NCBI GenBank assembly: GCA_001599935.1 | Contig: BCIJ01000023.1 | Span: 37,034-101,033 of the forward strand | DNA: 64,000 bases | Direction of reading: 5' to 3' | From: Holtermannia corniformis | Taxonomy: Eukaryota > Basidiomycota > Tremellomycetes > Holtermanniales | In this document: positions 35,742 through 46,717 of the stretch, piece after piece | How positions within the stretch are numbered: position 1 is the first letter of the stretch | Layout: each line of letters begins with the position of its first letter | Notes under the pieces: model-generated | Seen by the model: only the letters and a program-made list of their open reading frames with translations | What the model was told of the DNA's origin: nothing | The model's database searches: none | Position numbers and translations under genes: made by a program

Positions 35742-37575
35742 TCACGCCGACAACTCGTCGAGGACGAGCTTGAGATCGGTCACCTGCTGCGAGATACCGG
35801 CCCGACTAGGCCCGTTGAACGAGTTTTTGCGCTCCACACTCGTCTCGTAGTCAAACACGTCGACCACGTCTGTTGTAAACTTGTCGCTCAGTTGCGTGAG
35901 CTGTTCGAATGTCAAGTCGGACAGAGGGATGTTTTCCTTTTCCGCGAGAGCAACGGCACGGCCGGAAATATGGTGCGTCTCCCGGAAGGGCACCTGCTTT
36001 GTGAGTACGAGATTGCTGAGCTCCGAGATGGACGGACCCCCTTGCGAACGAGATAGTCTGCCAGGTCAGTCGCGAGCATGTCCATCGAGAGTGCGGCGCG
36101 CATCTTTTCCGGGTTGATCTACTACACGTCAGTAAAGTCTAACAGACAATGAGACTGACCGTCAGGGTCGCGATGACTCCTTCGGCGATCCGGATCGAGT
36201 CTTGCACCGTCTTCATGCTCGCGAACAGGGGTGCTTTGTCTTCGGCCATGTCCTTGTTGTACGTCGTCGGCAGGCCCTTCATCGTCATCATCAACCCGGC
36301 CATCTGGCTGCGCGTCAACACTGGTCCGGGTCGTGTCGATCGCTTCGTACTTGGCCAAAGACGGTACCGGAGCGCCCTCGTAGCAGCTCGAGCGAGTCCT
36401 GAGACGTCAGCGTGGTTACAAGCTGCAGATTTACCCACCGCATTCTTCTTCTGCGGCATGATTGACGACCCCGTGCTACGATCGATCAGCTCGGGACAGC
36501 TTCGCTACGGCCACACACCTGTACGCATCGCTGAGCTGGACGAAACCAAACTCGGACGAGCCGTAGATGATCAGATCCTCGGCGAACCGACTAAAGTGGC
36601 TCATGAGGAGCGAGCTCCACTGCAAAAACTCCATCACGTAGTCGCGGTCGTACACCATGTGCATCGTGTTGCGCCCAATCTTCTTGAACCCGAGTTCGGT
36701 ACGGAGGAGCTCGAGGTCGAGGTTGTACGGGTTGCCTCCCATAGCGCCTGACCCGAGCGGTAGGACAGAGACGCGGGGGAGGAACTCGTTCAAGCGCTCG
36801 AGGTCGGCGAGAAGAGCGTGTGCGTGGCTCAGCAGCCAGTGTGACCACCGGACGGGTTGGGCGCGCTACAGTGTCAGTACCGGTTCGTGTATCAACATCG
36901 ACTGACCTGCAGGTGCGTGTACCCAGGCATCAACGCGTCCACCTCCTTTTCGGCACGCTGCGCCATGGTGCGGATCAACGAGACGAGGTACTGCTTGACC
37001 GTCTCGCCTTCAGCCAGCTGTATCCTATCAGTGTTGCCAAAGCCCGAGATCACACGCACAAGCCACAAGCGGCAGTCGGTCGTCGTCTGGTCGTTCCGAC
37101 TTCGCCCCGTGTGCAGCTTGCCGCCGATCGCCGGGCCAATCAGTTCCGACAAGCGGCGCTCGTTGGCGGTGAAAATGTCCTCGTCGTCGTGCTTGATGTC
37201 AAACTGTGCTCGTCAGCTCGGCGTGGTAAAGTGCAGACCAGACACACTGTTCCACTGTCCCACTCGGCCTCGACGAGCTCAAGGCCACGCGCAATCTCAT
37301 CACACTCGTGCTGGGTGAGGATACCCGCTTTAGCAAGCGCCTTGGCATAGGCGGTCGATTGCCTGACGTCGGCTTTGTACATGGTTTTGCCGACGTCCAT
37401 ACTTCGGTTGTACTCGTGCATGCTACTCTTTCAGCATCCACCGTCACCCAGACCTAGACTCACAGAGGATCCGTCTCGCCCGTGAAGCGCCCGCTACTCG
37501 GTAAGCACATCTACAGCACGCGCGGGATGCTCACCCCCATAGCTTTCTCTTGGTAAAGTGTCCGTTGGCGTCCAT
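35742..37575 (-). CDS. ARG4: Argininosuccinate lyase
   Basis: About ten exons read on the minus strand from the ATG at 37575 ([20 protein letters not shown]) to the stop at 35742. Landmarks in order are [63 protein letters not shown], the flexible signature loop [32 protein letters not shown] and GRAVALAEK. The enzyme cleaves argininosuccinate to arginine and fumarate, the last step of arginine synthesis and part of the urea cycle, as a homotetramer. The signature loop carries the catalytic serine. An alanine stands where many relatives have proline after KKN, which should be tolerated. All introns are about 35-45 bases. The gene is divergent from the sugar transporter. Confidence 0.94.
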
Positions 37576-38104
37576 CTCGAGCTCGTGGTGTTTCAATCCG
37601 AGCTCTGTCCCGTACTTGTGCTCGAGCGCTACCGCTGATGACCCGTGCACCAGCCCATCTCGGATCAACCCGAACGGACCATGCTTCGTTTATTCGTTCG
37701 CTCGATAAGCTTGATAACGCCACCCTGGCTGCCGGCAGCTCGTTCTCGGCGAGGCTCATCATGATCTTTACGCCACCACGCACGCTTTTCGGGAGGATCG
37801 GACGGATCGGACTCGCTCAAGAGGCGCATCTGATGATAGCCATCGCCGTTGCGATTGGCTCAGCCGACCGGTCGGTGGCCGTCATCAGGCACAGTCACTC
37901 TCCGTTCAGCAAACCCATTCGCATTCGTTCCGAGCCCATTCGCTCACCAGTCTAGCAAGCTGAACGACGCTCGTTTGCTAGATGCAGTGCGTTCAGCAGC
38001 AGCTGATAGCCAGGAATCGTAACGTCTGACCGCCATCATGCAAGCATAAGAAGCGCAGCCACAGGACGAATTGTGGATCATCCACAACGCGACTCACCAC
38101 TGCC
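37576..38104. promoter_or_regulatory. Bidirectional promoter, ARG4-like / sugar transporter
   Basis: A 529-base gap lies between divergent starts. It has pyrimidine-rich stretches but no motif I can assign with confidence. Confidence 0.45.
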
Positions 38105-40048
38105 ATGGCAGCATTCCAGACCGCGCCTCTTCAAGATGTCGAGCTCGACAAGAAGTTTGATGCGAGCCAGATTGCAACGCTTCCAGTCGGAGAGCTCACT
38201 GCGACCGAGGAGCGCTACCGGCGCGCTCGCGAAGATGCGCTGCGTCAGGCTGACATGTCGGTGCGCGTCGGCCTTCGCAAGCATCGTCGCGCTGTCATGT
38301 GGTCGGCGCTCATGACCATGACGCTCATCATGGAAGCTTACGATTACGGCTTGATGGGCAACATGTTTGGCTTCCCTGCGTTTGCCGAAAAGTTTGGCGA
38401 CCGTCTCCCGAGCGGCAAGTACAACGTCAGGTGAGTCGCCGGGACGCTCTTGCGGACGTGGCTGACATTGCCAGTGCCGGGTCGCAGTCGCTGTTGAAGC
38501 AAATCACCAAGGCCGGCCAGCTCGTTGGTCTTGCTGCTACCGGTACCCTCGTCGACAAGTTTGGCAACCGCTGGACGATGTTGATCTCGCTCATGTTGAT
38601 CGCCCCCTGCGCGCTCTATCAGTTCTTGGCGCCAAACTTTGCCAACTTGGTTGCGGCTCAATTCCTCATCGGTGTCCCGCTTGCTCCCTTTTTGACTTTA
38701 TCCAACGTGAGTCGGCCGTGTTCATGCAGTCGTGTACTCACATTCCAGGTCTACGCCGCCGAAGTCGCGCCCCTCTGCCTGCAGCCGTACATGACGAGCG
38801 CTACTTCGCTCGCTTGGTCCGTCGGCGGGCTGATCAGCACTGGCACCTTGAAGGGGCTACTCGGCGTTCACGGCGCCATCTCGTGAGTCAAGCCCGACGC
38901 ACCTGAGCGATGCTCATTACCGCAGTTACAAGATTGCATTCGCCGTGCAGTGGTTCTGGATCATCCCCATCGCCATCATCTGCTTTATGGCGCCCGATTC
39001 GCCAATGTGGTGTGTCAAAACTGGCCAGCTGGACCGGGCCCGTGTCGCCCTGGGCCGGCTCAGCAGTGAGGACGAGACCCCAGACCAGATTGAGAACCGC
39101 TTGGCGCTCTTGCAGTACACCAACGATCTTGAAAAGGAGTACGCGGCCGGCACGTCGTACAGAGACATCTTCAAGGGTAGGTTTGGGTGCGGTGTCGACA
39201 GCAGCGACTGATCTCGCTGCAGGCGTCAACAGGCGCCGTACGGAGATTGTGTGCGTCATCTACTCGTGCACAAACTTGGATGGCTACACCCGTGCGTGCT
39301 ACGATGCGTGTCAGCGCACTACCGCTGACCACTCGCAGTCGCTACGTCTGGGACGTACTTTTTCCAACAAGCGGGCTTGTCACCCTCTGCTTCCTTTACG
39401 CTCTCCGCCACCAACTCGGCCATTGCGATCGTCACCTGTATCATCGGCTGGTTTGTCATCCACCGCTTTGGCCGGCGACAGCTCTACCTCACCGGTCTCG
39501 CCCTCACCGTCCTCGTCCAAGTCGGGATCGGCGCGCTCGGCATCCCCAAAGCGTCATCGTCGACAGCGTGGGGTACCGGTGGACTGTGCTACCTGTTCAA
39601 CATCATTTTCTACCTGTGCAACGGCCCGTTGACGTACACGATCATCACCGACATCCCGTCAACTCGGCTACGATCCAAGACGGTCGTGTTTGCGCGCGCC
39701 GTGTTCCTGTGCTCGGCCGTGTTCATGGTCGTGTTGACAAACTATCAGATCAACGCGACCGCTTGGAACTGTAAGTGGCGTTGGCTTTGCTCGGGCTGTC
39801 AACTGACAATCGCAGGGCGTGGCAAGGCGGGCTTCTTCTGGGCAGGCAGCTGTCTTCTCTGCACCATCTGGGCATACTTTCGCCTTCCCGAGACCAAGAA
39901 CAGGACATCGGCCCAGCTCGACAAGATGTTTGTCGATGGCGTCCCGGCTCGCAAGTTCAAGAAGACAGAGATTGCGTCGGTCACGCTCGAAGACACGGTC
40001 GAGGTTGACGAGGCGGGGGAGCAGCTGGAAGCGCGGCCAAAGGTGTGA
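38105..40048 (+). CDS. MFS sugar transporter, alpha-glucoside (maltose) permease type
   Basis: Seven exons (38105-38430, 38475-38706, 38749-38882, 38926-39176, 39223-39291, 39339-39770, 39816-40048) sum to 1,677 bases and encode 558 residues. The first helix contains MTLIMEAYDYGLMGNMFGFP. Further landmarks are VDKFGNRW after helix 2 (the loop-2 motif), the helix block FLIGVPLAPFLTLSNVYAAEVAP, GYTLATSGTYFFQQAGL in helix 7, and the terminal YFRLPETKNRTSAQLDKMF signature. The EAYD and PETKNRT...VPARKF patterns are those of fungal alpha-glucoside:H+ symporters. Substrate could be maltose, trehalose or another disaccharide. Every intron is about 42-47 bases. Confidence 0.93.
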
Positions 40049-40402
40049 GGGGCGAGGCTGGGCGGTTAGATGGGCCGGTGATTGTATTGGTTCGTGATGA
40101 GATCGTTGTTCAACCATGAGGATTGAGGTTCGTAATCTATGAGTGGTCAATGACTCTCGGGAAACAGAAACGTAGGCTTGAAGATCTGCAGAGTGGGTAT
40201 GGTTGACCGTCAGCTGTGGAACGATATGACCAATATCAGTGTGAACATGCTGATGAGTGCCAATCAGATTGATCGGTAAAGCCGTCAGCTGCGCCGTAAC
40301 GGTCACCAACGAAGCATCAGCGTGATGTGTACAAATGTCGTGTCTTCAGCAGCGAATCGCCCGAACCATCAGCGCCGACACCAACCGCTATCTCTCACCA
40401 GT
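40049..40402. other. Convergent intergenic gap
   Basis: 354 bases between the 3' ends of the transporter (+) and the second Zn2Cys6 factor (-). It should hold both polyadenylation regions. No repeat or gene was seen. Confidence 0.5.
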
Positions 40403-42481
40403 TCATATTGCAGCAGCTGCCGTAGCTGATGTCTGCGCACCCGCATCGAACAGCCAATTGATCCACTGATCCAGCCCATCCTCGGCCCCTGCACCGTCCG
40501 CAGCGCGCTGCTCGCCCCTCAGCGACCCCCACATCTCGTGCACCACCTGCTTCGGCAGCCCAGCCGAAGTCTTCAGCATCTCCTCACCTATCTCCACCAA
40601 CCCCACATCCAACAGTGGTTCTGCAAGACCCAGAGGTTGCGTGAGGGTCAGCATCCGACGAGAAGTAGCGAGACAGATGATCAAGCACGTAGTGTTGCAC
40701 ATTGGGAGGCTGGTGATGGCGGGGAGAGAGGGGATGAGGGCGAGCAGGGATTGGGAGGCGAGGATGAGAGCGTGTGAGGAGATACCGTGTCCTTGTTGGA
40801 TGACTGAGGGGTGCAGAGGTGTCGGCGGGCCTTGAGTGAGCATGGTGAGCCGTAGCGCGAGCATGTAGGCGATGGAGCAGATGGTGAATGTCGAGTTTGC
40901 TAGGAAATGCGTTAGTGGGGAATGGGCGTAAAGCGGCATACGCACGGTAGTTCAATTCTTTATCGAGCGACTCGAGGCGGCTGGTCAAACCCTCCCACGC
41001 TGTCAACTGCTCTGGCATGTCCGGCCAGACACTCGCCGCTTCGGCCTCAACTTCGGCCAGTTGGTCCACATACGCCCGGTACGCTTCCACAACAGCAGCC
41101 TGCTGCTGTAGGTGGCTGATGCACAGCCGGATGTGTTCAGCCGGATGCTGTGGGAGCCGTGGCGAGAGCAGGGTTGGCAGTGAGCCACAGCGGGAGAAGT
41201 GCAAGTGGAGCCTGGGGGATGAGTGGGTGCGCGCGAGTAGACGACTCACAGGCAGTACCGAGTTTTGACCGTTTCCCACTGTGCTCCGTGTCAGCCTATG
41301 GACGTTGGACTGTACTTGACAGCGACGCACCAAGCACACTTCTTCCAGCCTCGCGACCGCCCAATGCTCGGCCAAGTCTCTCAGTCGTCCCACTGATCTC
41401 CCAATCGCCGCATTCCGCGTCTCCATCCCCAGACTCTTCCCGCAATCATACGCCAGCGCGACCAGTCTCAGTGGCGTGAGCGGTACATGTCGCTCAGTAC
41501 CGTCTCGGAACGGCGCGTAGCTCAGTACCAGCAGTGCAAAGACTACATCGGCCGAGGCTGCGCCTGCGAGTGCGTACAGCACCGACTCGTCGATCAGTGC
41601 TGCGAATGTATCGAGTGCGATAGGGAATAGGTCCTGGACGAATGCGAGGGCTGCGAGGGTCATGAAAGGGTGTGTGCGCCGAGAGCGGGTCACGAGCTGG
41701 AATGGGATCATGGGCTGGATAGCCGCGAATCTTAGCTTGAACCTGTGCGCTCAGCCTACTTTGCTGTACTTGGAGCGGAGAAGAGTGCTTACATCTGGAA
41801 TGCCATCTCGGCCTGTTGAAGTGTGATGAGCCCTCTGGCGATCACATCGGGGTAGCGTGCTGGATCGACCGCGCACACGGTCGTTTCGTCGAATGAGAGC
41901 TTGGCATGGGTGAGTGCTAGAGCCTTGGCAAAGCTGTCGACGTCGAGCTTGCGTCGGTGGATTACCAAGGGGGAGTCGGTATTCGAGTTTGTATTGGCGA
42001 TGACGGGGGGAGGGAATGGTATCGGCGGTGGGAGCAGCTCGGTCGAACTCGGTGTGGACGATGCGAGGGTGGACGATGAAAACGTCGTCGACGGTGGGAT
42101 GTAAGGAGCTTGTGTCTGAAGCAACAACAGCTGGTGGGTTGCTTCGATCACTTGGACTCGGTTGGCAAGGTCGGCTAGGATGTGCTCGGATCGACCATGC
42201 CGACTGTCAGGAGCGACGGCGACCGGTTGATCGCTCACACTGTCGTCCACACCTTCCGCCCTTGAGGACGCCCGCGTCAACCCAGCAAGCGAGCACTCTG
42301 TGTCCCGTCGCCGACATCGTGCACAGCCCTCGGGCCGCAAGTCTTCACACCGAGTCTTTGACCTCGCACACGCCAGACACGCACGATACAGCTTGGTCGA
42401 TGGCGGTGAAGCACTCCGTGTCCCGCTCGAGTGAGTTCTCGAGTGCTGCTGGGCGGGATACGCTGTGGATCGTTCGCCCAT
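40403..42481 (-). CDS. Zn2Cys6 transcription factor
   Basis: Exons 41793-42481, 41331-41742, 41250-41278, 40946-41211 and 40403-40899 sum to 1,893 bases and encode 630 residues. The zinc cluster near residue 33 is C-x2-C-x6-C-x7-C-x2-C-x6-C (ACLACARSKTRCED ... GCARCRRRDTEC). A short coiled-coil (ILADLANRVQVIEATHQLLL) suggests dimerisation. The rest is helical, with TF-domain-like blocks FKLRFAAIQPMIPFQL and PLTPLRLVALAYDCGK; it resembles the weakly conserved regulatory half of this family. The C-terminal part is Ala/Glu-rich. No target can be assigned. It is convergent with the neighbouring sugar transporter, which may or may not be related. Confidence 0.87.
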
Positions 42482-42815
42482 GTCGTCGCTGTCAAGAAGA
42501 TGTTTGGTCCGTGCTCACTTCGGATCCGCCGCTTGGATTGTTTTTGCTCGTCGCAGCGAACGGGACATAGCGAGTCCTGCATGCCTCACGTCCTGCTCTG
42601 ATCTGATAGGTACGTGCATGCGTACACATTATCCTCCGTTCGCGATCCGCAGTCAACCCACGCTGACGAGCTGGCATCGCCTCCCGACAAGATCGGGAAA
42701 CCCGACAGCGGCGTCGGAAAGACCGAACACGCAGTATGCATAAGAGCTGCACGTCACCGCCCTCAACAGCACCTTGCGCGACCCACTTGAGCTCACAGCA
42801 ACCGACCCTGTCAAC

Positions 42816-43596
42816 ATGAAGCAAGAAGACGTCCCTCCCGTCATCGACCAACCGTTCCCCGTCGGGCCCACCGCGCGATTCTGCCGCGAAAAGGCGGGCG
42901 AGGTTGTGGTCGCGAAGAAGAACTCGTCCTGCAGCGGTGTGCGTGTCATGGTTCCTCTTTTTGGCCTGACCTGACCTGACTCGACCATCGTAGGGAGACT
43001 ACAAGTTCAAAAACGCAAGTGGCGAACTCATCCTCCAAAGCGTCGGCAAGTTCAACTGGAAGCAGACAAAGAGTAGGCGGACCCTACCGTGTCACACCGT
43101 GCTGATTCTTCTGGATAGCCGTCTCGGACCCTGACGGCGTCCAAGTGTACAAGCTGACGACATCGGCTACGACGTTTGCGCGCACGACGACGGCGACCCG
43201 CCCCGACGGCGAGGAAGCGTTCCGCATCTCTCTCGACCTCAAGTCTAGTACGTCTGCTGCGTCCGTCCCTAGCATTGTAGCTGAGAGCACGATAGGACGC
43301 TACACGCTGCACGCGCTGTTTGTCGACGAACACTCGGGCAAGCCGACCGAGATCCTGCTCACCATGCGAGGCTGGAAAGACCAAGGCACGTTCACGGTCC
43401 ACGACCAGGCCGTCGGATACGTCTATCGCGAGCATTGGTATTCATCGGTGCGTACTGTCTTCTGAGGCAAGCAGCGATGCTGACGGCACAGCGCCGTGTG
43501 TCGCTCGCCGCCAACGTCGACGTCAGCCTGATCGCGGCCATCGTCATGGTGCTCGACATGGTCATCCAGGAGCAAGTCGCGATCGCCGTTGCGTGA
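42816..43596 (+). CDS. LURP-one-related (tubby C-terminal-like) protein
   Basis: Four exons (42816-42938, 42994-43072, 43119-43447, 43492-43596) sum to 636 bases and encode 211 residues. The start is MKQEDVPPVIDQPFPVGP. The fold is a beta-barrel around a C-terminal helix: KNASGELILQSVGKFNWKQ, TEILLTMRGWKDQGTFTV and the characteristic buried helix end NVDVSLIAAIVMVLDMVIQE. This matches the LOR/DUF567 family, structurally related to tubby and phospholipid scramblases. A lipid- or membrane-associated role is inferred from the fold; the biochemical function of fungal members is unknown. Introns are 44-55 bases. Confidence 0.85.
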
Positions 43597-43699
43597 TTGG
43601 TCTGCGTGTGTGCTAGTAAGCTTGTATGAACCACGAGTGCATGTATTGAATGGATCATGACCGCAGGCGGGATGCATAGCTGGCACCGCTGGACTACGA

Positions 43700-44085
43700 T
43701 CAGACCGATCTCCATGTCGCGTTGCCCGTTCCACTGCAGCGATCATCACAGTCCCGCAGCGAGCGATCTGTCTTTGCAGGCTCGAACTCGACCCATTCCC
43801 CGTTCTGGTACTCTCCCATACGGGAATGAACGAGAACGGCATGGGCAGATCTCGACGTGCTGTCTCGCGCGCCACCCAATCCAGCTGGCTCGCTTTTGGG
43901 AACCCATCAGGCGCATACGTCGAGTACAGATGATTACCGAGAGAAAAGAGCTCGCTCACGTCGGTCGTGTACAGCGTCTGCTCTGCCTGTTCGAAGATCT
44001 CCCCGGTAACGAGGTGGACGTGGCGGTAGTGCTGGGTGACGCGGCCGTCTCCCTGTTCTGGATTCGTCTGTGGGTTTCTCGACAT
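43700..44085 (-). CDS. Hypothetical protein, possible frame break near its end
   Basis: The minus-strand ORF starts MSRNPQTNPEQGDGRVTQ and continues HLVTGEIFEQAEQTLYTTDVS with good coding character to about 43830. From there the coding-like text moves to another frame (GEYQNGEWVEFEPAKTD) and ends with TGA at 43700-43702. Only a 17-base GT-AG segment could connect the two, which is shorter than any intron accepted here, so a single-base indel is likelier. The unshifted frame would run to about 43423, overlapping the neighbour's exon. No family was recognised. Confidence 0.5.
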
Positions 44086-44291
44086 GGTGTGGTTGGGGTT
44101 GAGCACGCCAGCAGCGGGTCAAGCAGAGCAGACACGGTGGCAGTGACCGCGAAGGCGATTTCCCTTGATCGCTGCGCTTGGCCGGTCGCTCGTTCGAATC
44201 CGTCACTGTGAATAATGGTTTAGTTTTGATCCCGGCTGGTGAACCCGGTTATCACTCGCACCGAATCGATTCAACATCTTTAACACTTGTC

Positions 44292-46645
44292 ATGGCCGCC
44301 AGCACGCCAGACAACCTCATCGATGCGTACGTTCCGTGCGACTCGAGTAGTAGACGTCTGAACGAGAGCAGCCAGTTTCATCGAGCGGTCGATATCGTCC
44401 AGAGGTCGGTTTGTCTGTGCGGATCGAGCTCAGCTGACGCTGTTGTAGCTTGCCGAAAGCAGGGCCGATCCAGAGTACCTATGATGAAAAGCTGGCAATG
44501 TACAGGTGTGTTCGATGCTGTGCTGACCAATGGTGCGATGCTGATCGACGCGTCTAGCTTGTACAAACAAGGTGCTTTTCATCTCCCGTCCCGCTCGCCA
44601 ACCAAGTCTGACAACGCACAGCAACAGAGGGCAACGTCAAAGCTCCACGACCGGGATTCATCGACATGCTGGGGAGAGCCAAGTGGTGCGTCATCCACGT
44701 AGCTGCGATGCGGGCTGATGTAGCAGGGACGCGTGGGCGAAACAGAGAGATACGCCCAAGAATGAGGCGAAGTGGCTCTATGTCGATGTACTGCTCACGG
44801 TGAGTGGGCTGCGATTCAGTGACCGATGATTGGGATCGACAAAGAGGCCAAGCCCTCCATTGACTAAAGAGCTGCGCCTGTCATCGCGAATGAGCTCTTT
44901 CAGCTCACGGGGTGCCCAGAGCCAGCTCTGAGAGCTAATCTGGCTCGACACACGCTCATCATACGGATACGGACCGTACACGGACTTGGCTGCGTTCGAG
45001 CTTCGATTATCGCACCCAGTCAGCGTTTGAGAACCGCCCGACGTGTGATGGGTACGACGCAGCTCAGTCCCCTCTGTCCTGTTGCAAGAGCACAGCGTAC
45101 ACGCTGCTAGCGATCGACCATGCCCTTTTAACGACCATACTCTGGATACATGCAACGGAGCTGTCGATCGTGAGCCGCTCTACAGAACCCCGTGCCCACC
45201 GATCGCTTGAAATTTGCGTTAGCACAGCATGTGACCATGTCTACAATTGGACATGATCATGCTATCGTCTCGCTCTGCTCAGATGGTTGGGCTGCAGAGA
45301 GCACACGGCAGATGGGCTGCACCAGGCTCTAGTTCAGCCTTCGTGGACCTCAGCGGGCGGATTTCTGCTCGCAGAGCAACTAGAGGTTAGCTACTAGTTC
45401 TTGCGTAGCACTGCCCAGTCGGATTACAGCTATGATGTCTCTTTGAAAGTTCCGCTTGAGCCTTTCTTGTGGTATTTGAAGCTGACGCCCTCAAGGTCTT
45501 GCGCAAATACTCGGACCGACAATTGGCTCAGGAGCTGATCCGAGAGCTGGAAGCGTTTGCCGAGATGCGTGGTCGGCAGCAGGATCTTGCTGGTGAGTCA
45601 CTAGCGCAGCAGAGGCCGGTCAGAGGCAGTAGCCGAACTCAGGCTTGGTTGATGACCCCGGGACGGTACCTGCTGAGAAAGCGTAAAGCTACTGACGCAC
45701 GCAGGATCGCGCCAGCGCGCAGCCTCCCCCTCGTCCTCGACCTCATCATACCACTCGTCTGCAGCGCACTCTCCACCCGAATCTCTAGCCCCTCCCGACC
45801 CATCCTTACCCGCACCCGACGTGTCCCCCGCCATCATCCCGCCATCACACCTCTCCTCGTCCCACCGCTCGCTCCTACACCTCTCGCAGCCTGCTTCCCC
45901 GACCCAGCGTCAGCCACAGTTTGGCGCGAGCACACCCACCCTCGGGATGCCGCTGCAGGCGCTACCGCGGTCTCGTGCGCAGTCATCGATCGGCTGGGGC
46001 GCCGATGCGCTCAGTCACGCTCAAGCGCAGAATCTCCGCCGCCAAGGCTCGGTCCATTCACTCGGACCAGGCGCGGCAGGCCCCAGCAGACGACGAGGAC
46101 CCGGCGCAACGCCCCTAGGCCAAGTCGATGAACGACTGCGCGCATGCCACTTTACTCCCGACCAATCTCCGCTCCCACTCGCTCCCGCCGCACCATCCTC
46201 ATTGTCTTACCCTCCGCACGAACCGACCGTGACCCACTCACTGCAGCAGATTCAGACCAGCCTGACGGCGCTGCATGAACGGCTGGCCGTGCTCGAACGC
46301 ACACAGAGTATGCTCCTTGCCGATCGGCGCGGCAAGTGGGCCGGTCTGGCACGGTATTTTGGCGCACCGAGCCAGGATGATGACGGCCTCGACGTCGATG
46401 AGGACGACGAGCGGTGGCACAGTCAACGAGTCACGACGGCGACGCAGCGACGTTCACTGAGTCTAAGAGTTGTTTGGTATCTTCTTGGCGCGTTGCGGCG
46501 GGCGTTGGTCGACGTCGGGGTCGGCCTGCTGATCGTCGTGGTCGCGGCGAGTGTCTTTGGGCGACTACGGCGTTTCCGCGGTAGATCCCGACAAATCGCA
46601 GCCACCATCTGGGAAGAGATTTCGACGGCTCTCAAGCGGCAGTGA
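44292..46645 (+). CDS. Membrane-anchored acyl-CoA-binding protein (ACBD5/Atg37-like)
   Basis: Seven exons (44292-44404, 44449-44505, 44558-44571, 44622-44685, 44727-44799, 45496-45592, 45705-46645) sum to 1,359 bases and encode 452 residues. The N-terminal ACB domain reads FHRAVDIVQSLPKAGPIQST, YDEKLAMYSLYKQATEGNV, then PRPGFIDMLGRAKWDAW, the ligand-binding signature. After VLRKYSDRQLAQELIRELE comes a long Ser/Pro-rich linker, a coiled segment (LQQIQTSLTALHERLAVLE) and a C-terminal membrane helix (ALVDVGVGLLIVVVAASVFG). This architecture is that of ACBD5/Atg37, a peroxisomal tail-anchored protein that binds acyl-CoA and supports pexophagy and ER contacts. Exon 3 is only 14 bases. Intron 5 is 696 bases. 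Confidence 0.9.
44800..45495 (+). other. Enlarged fifth intron of the ACBD5-like gene
   Basis: The intron is 696 bases, with donor gtgagtggg and acceptor ctgacgccctcaag. Joining restores YVDVLLT|VLRKYSD. No coding content was recognised. Confidence 0.78.
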
Positions 46646-46717
46646 GTCGTGCGCTGTATTTTATAGCAGAGACTGTTGTATGCACTCGTATACATTCGTT
46701 AGACATGCAGGCCAGGA

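Noticed and set aside
36430..36480. Loss of the argininosuccinate lyase signature
   Set aside because: The loop [12 protein letters not shown] is complete once the two short introns around it are removed.
44170..44215. gttcgaatcc sequence resembling a tRNA B box
   Set aside because: No matching A box, acceptor stem or anticodon arm could be folded around it.
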